From positions 1 through 6,340 of the forward strand of contig JAGMEZ010000270.1 of NCBI GenBank assembly GCA_023127905.1: 6,340 nucleotides of DNA, read 5' to 3'. A model generated the notes under the pieces. It saw only the letters and a program-made list of their open reading frames with translations. It searched no databases and was not told where the DNA came from. The DNA is from Caldifarciminota bacterium (GTDB lineage Bacteria > Hydrothermota > E44-bin80). A program made the position numbers and the translations under genes. The stretch's first letter is position 1, and the number at the start of each line of letters is the position of its first letter. This document shows positions 5,245 through 6,340 of the stretch, one piece after another.

Positions 5245-6340
5245 ATGAGAAAATATATTTGGAGTATAATCACAATTTCTCTTTTAACTATTTTTGCAAC
5301 CTTTTCCTGCAAATCTAAAAAAGAGAAGGTTGAAAAACCGATAGAAATATCAGAATCAAAAGAAGCATCGGGGACATTGGAGATTGTATTCCATGGTCCC
5401 ATTGGTGAGGTAAAAGGGCAGGTACAGATAAAGATATATTTTCCCAAACCCTTAATACCTTTAACTACATTGAGTGATGAAGAGAGAGAAAAAATCCTCG
5501 ACCATTTTGTTCTTGAACCACGTATAAAAGGGAAATTCAGATTTTTAGGGACTACAACCGTCGTCTTTGAACCTGAACATAGCCTCCCCATGTCTACCGA
5601 ATATACTGTAATGGTTAAAAAAGGGTTACGAGATATCGAAGGGAATGAGCTTGGAAAAGACTATGTATGGACATTTCAGACGCCACTACCTCGAATCTGG
5701 ATTCGCCCTCACAGCGGTGCCCACCACATTAAACTCGACCAGGAAGTACATATATATAGCAGTACCTCTTTAAATATCAAATCATTGAAAAGAAAAATTG
5801 AATTTTCTGAAATGGAGACAAGCAAACCTGTACCATACAAATTCTTAGAAAGTGAAAAAAATCCCAAGGATGAAGAGGATATAGGTATGTTTCATGTCAG
5901 ATACGACTATATCTTGAGGCCCAAAAAGGAGTTCAAGAAAGATACCCGATATGCAGTTAAAGTAAACTCGGGTGTGCTAACAAAAAGAGGAAACAGACCT
6001 ACTGTTCGAGAAGTTCTGTCATCGTTTACAACCTACCCACCATTCCGATTTTTGAAAACAGGATTTTGCGATCATTGTGGCAATAAACTTACCACAAAAC
6101 CATATCTCGCTTTTACAAATGATCCAGATTGGAAGAGTTTTCGATCTCTCGTTTCCATCGAACCAGCACCAGAAAAGTGGCCATTTCATCAATATAGCTG
6201 CGTTAATTATAGTGTGGGAATCAACGACCTTTTACTGGAACCCAAGACCACATATACGGTTACTTTGAAACAGGGTTTGAAAGATGTATATGATCAAAAG
6301 ATAGAAAATCCGCAGGATGTTACATTTACTACTGGAGATC
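5245..6340 (+). CDS. alpha-2-macroglobulin-family lipoprotein, N-terminal part (3' partial)
   Basis: The frame is open for 365 codons to the right edge. Residues 1-21 form a signal peptide (RKY, then a hydrophobic stretch ending FATFS) before C22 and a lysine-rich tether. This suggests a lipoprotein, although the box T-F-S-C lacks the usual Leu at -3. Three Ig-like (SbsA/MG-like) modules follow. Residues 45-147 contain YFPKPLIPL, FRFLGTTTVVFEPE, LPMSTEYTV and WTFQTPLPR. Residues 150-263 end in TRYAVKV and SSFTTYPPF. Residues 265-365 contain LEPKTTYTVTLKQGLKD and end FTTGD. The G-x-(W/F)-R-(W/F)-L-G-T...F-P-E...LP...TEYTV pattern is typical of the N-terminus of large bacterial alpha-2-macroglobulins, envelope proteins thought to trap foreign proteases. 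The thioester region (CxEQ) would lie beyond the window. A CDHC motif (275-278) is unusual for an exported protein. The start is set by AAGGAGG. Confidence 0.85.
   Translation, partial: MRKYIWSIITISLLTIFATFSCKSKKEKVEKPIEISESKEASGTLEIVFHGPIGEVKGQVQIKIYFPKPLIPLTTLSDEEREKILDHFVLEPRIKGKFRFLGTTTVVFEPEHSLPMSTEYTVMVKKGLRDIEGNELGKDYVWTFQTPLPRIWIRPHSGAHHIKLDQEVHIYSSTSLNIKSLKRKIEFSEMETSKPVPYKFLESEKNPKDEEDIGMFHVRYDYILRPKKEFKKDTRYAVKVNSGVLTKRGNRPTVREVLSSFTTYPPFRFLKTGFCDHCGNKLTTKPYLAFTNDPDWKSFRSLVSIEPAPEKWPFHQYSCVNYSVGINDLLLEPKTTYTVTLKQGLKDVYDQKIENPQDVTFTTGD

Noticed and set aside
5220..5591. 123-codon reading frame on the - strand
   Set aside because: It is antisense to the well-supported lipoprotein gene, which has an AAGGAGG site, a signal peptide and recognisable Ig-like motifs; the antisense translation shows no family motifs.
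6077..6268. 63-codon + strand frame within the lipoprotein gene
   Set aside because: It is an out-of-frame shadow of the Ig-like module, without start signals or motifs.
1..6340. CRISPR array or tRNA/rRNA genes
   Set aside because: No regularly spaced repeats and no tRNA- or rRNA-like conserved sequences were seen on either strand.

Overview
The window is A+T-rich bacterial DNA with every confident gene on the + strand. It suggests a diderm (Gram-negative-type) bacterium from a poorly sampled lineage. The reasons are a probable lipoprotein of the bacterial alpha-2-macroglobulin type, an alternative GlmU-like protein of the kind common in Bacteroidetes/Chlorobi-like groups and candidate phyla, and a GAF-PAS-HD-GYP signalling protein. 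I cannot place it more precisely from sequence alone.

Layout: 2-1204 is the 3' part of a GAF-PAS-HD-GYP regulator, cut by the left edge. 1255-2463 is a GlmU-like sugar nucleotidyltransferase/acyltransferase. It overlaps by 11 bases the aspartate-semialdehyde dehydrogenase gene asd (2453-3421). A 105-base gap contains an 18-bp imperfect inverted repeat and a strong ribosome binding site that fixes a TTG start. 3527-4678 is a PLP-dependent class III aminotransferase of the acetylornithine type. 4679-5244 is a 566-base gene-free stretch. 5245 to the right edge is the N-terminal part of a large alpha-2-macroglobulin-like lipoprotein, open at the window end.

How the genes work together: the middle three look like a housekeeping cluster for cell-wall and amino-acid precursors (UDP-GlcNAc-type sugar activation, aspartate semialdehyde for the lysine/diaminopimelate and threonine/methionine branches, and an aminotransferase fitting the arginine or lysine/DAP pathways). 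The flanking genes are a likely c-di-GMP phosphodiesterase and a predicted envelope protease-trap-like protein; no functional link between these and the middle genes is visible.

The most interesting part is the gene-free stretch. Its left half contains a start-less reading frame (4691-4831) resembling the C-terminal helix-turn-helix of a Y1/REP-associated transposase, probably a relic. Its right half begins with a near-consensus sigma-70 promoter (TTGACA, 17 bases, TATATT). The predicted transcript starts at a long-range closing helix (4931-4938 with 5144-5151) enclosing at least three further helices. This is either an independent structured ncRNA of about 220 nt (6S-like architecture is one hypothesis) or a structured 5' leader of the alpha-2-macroglobulin gene.
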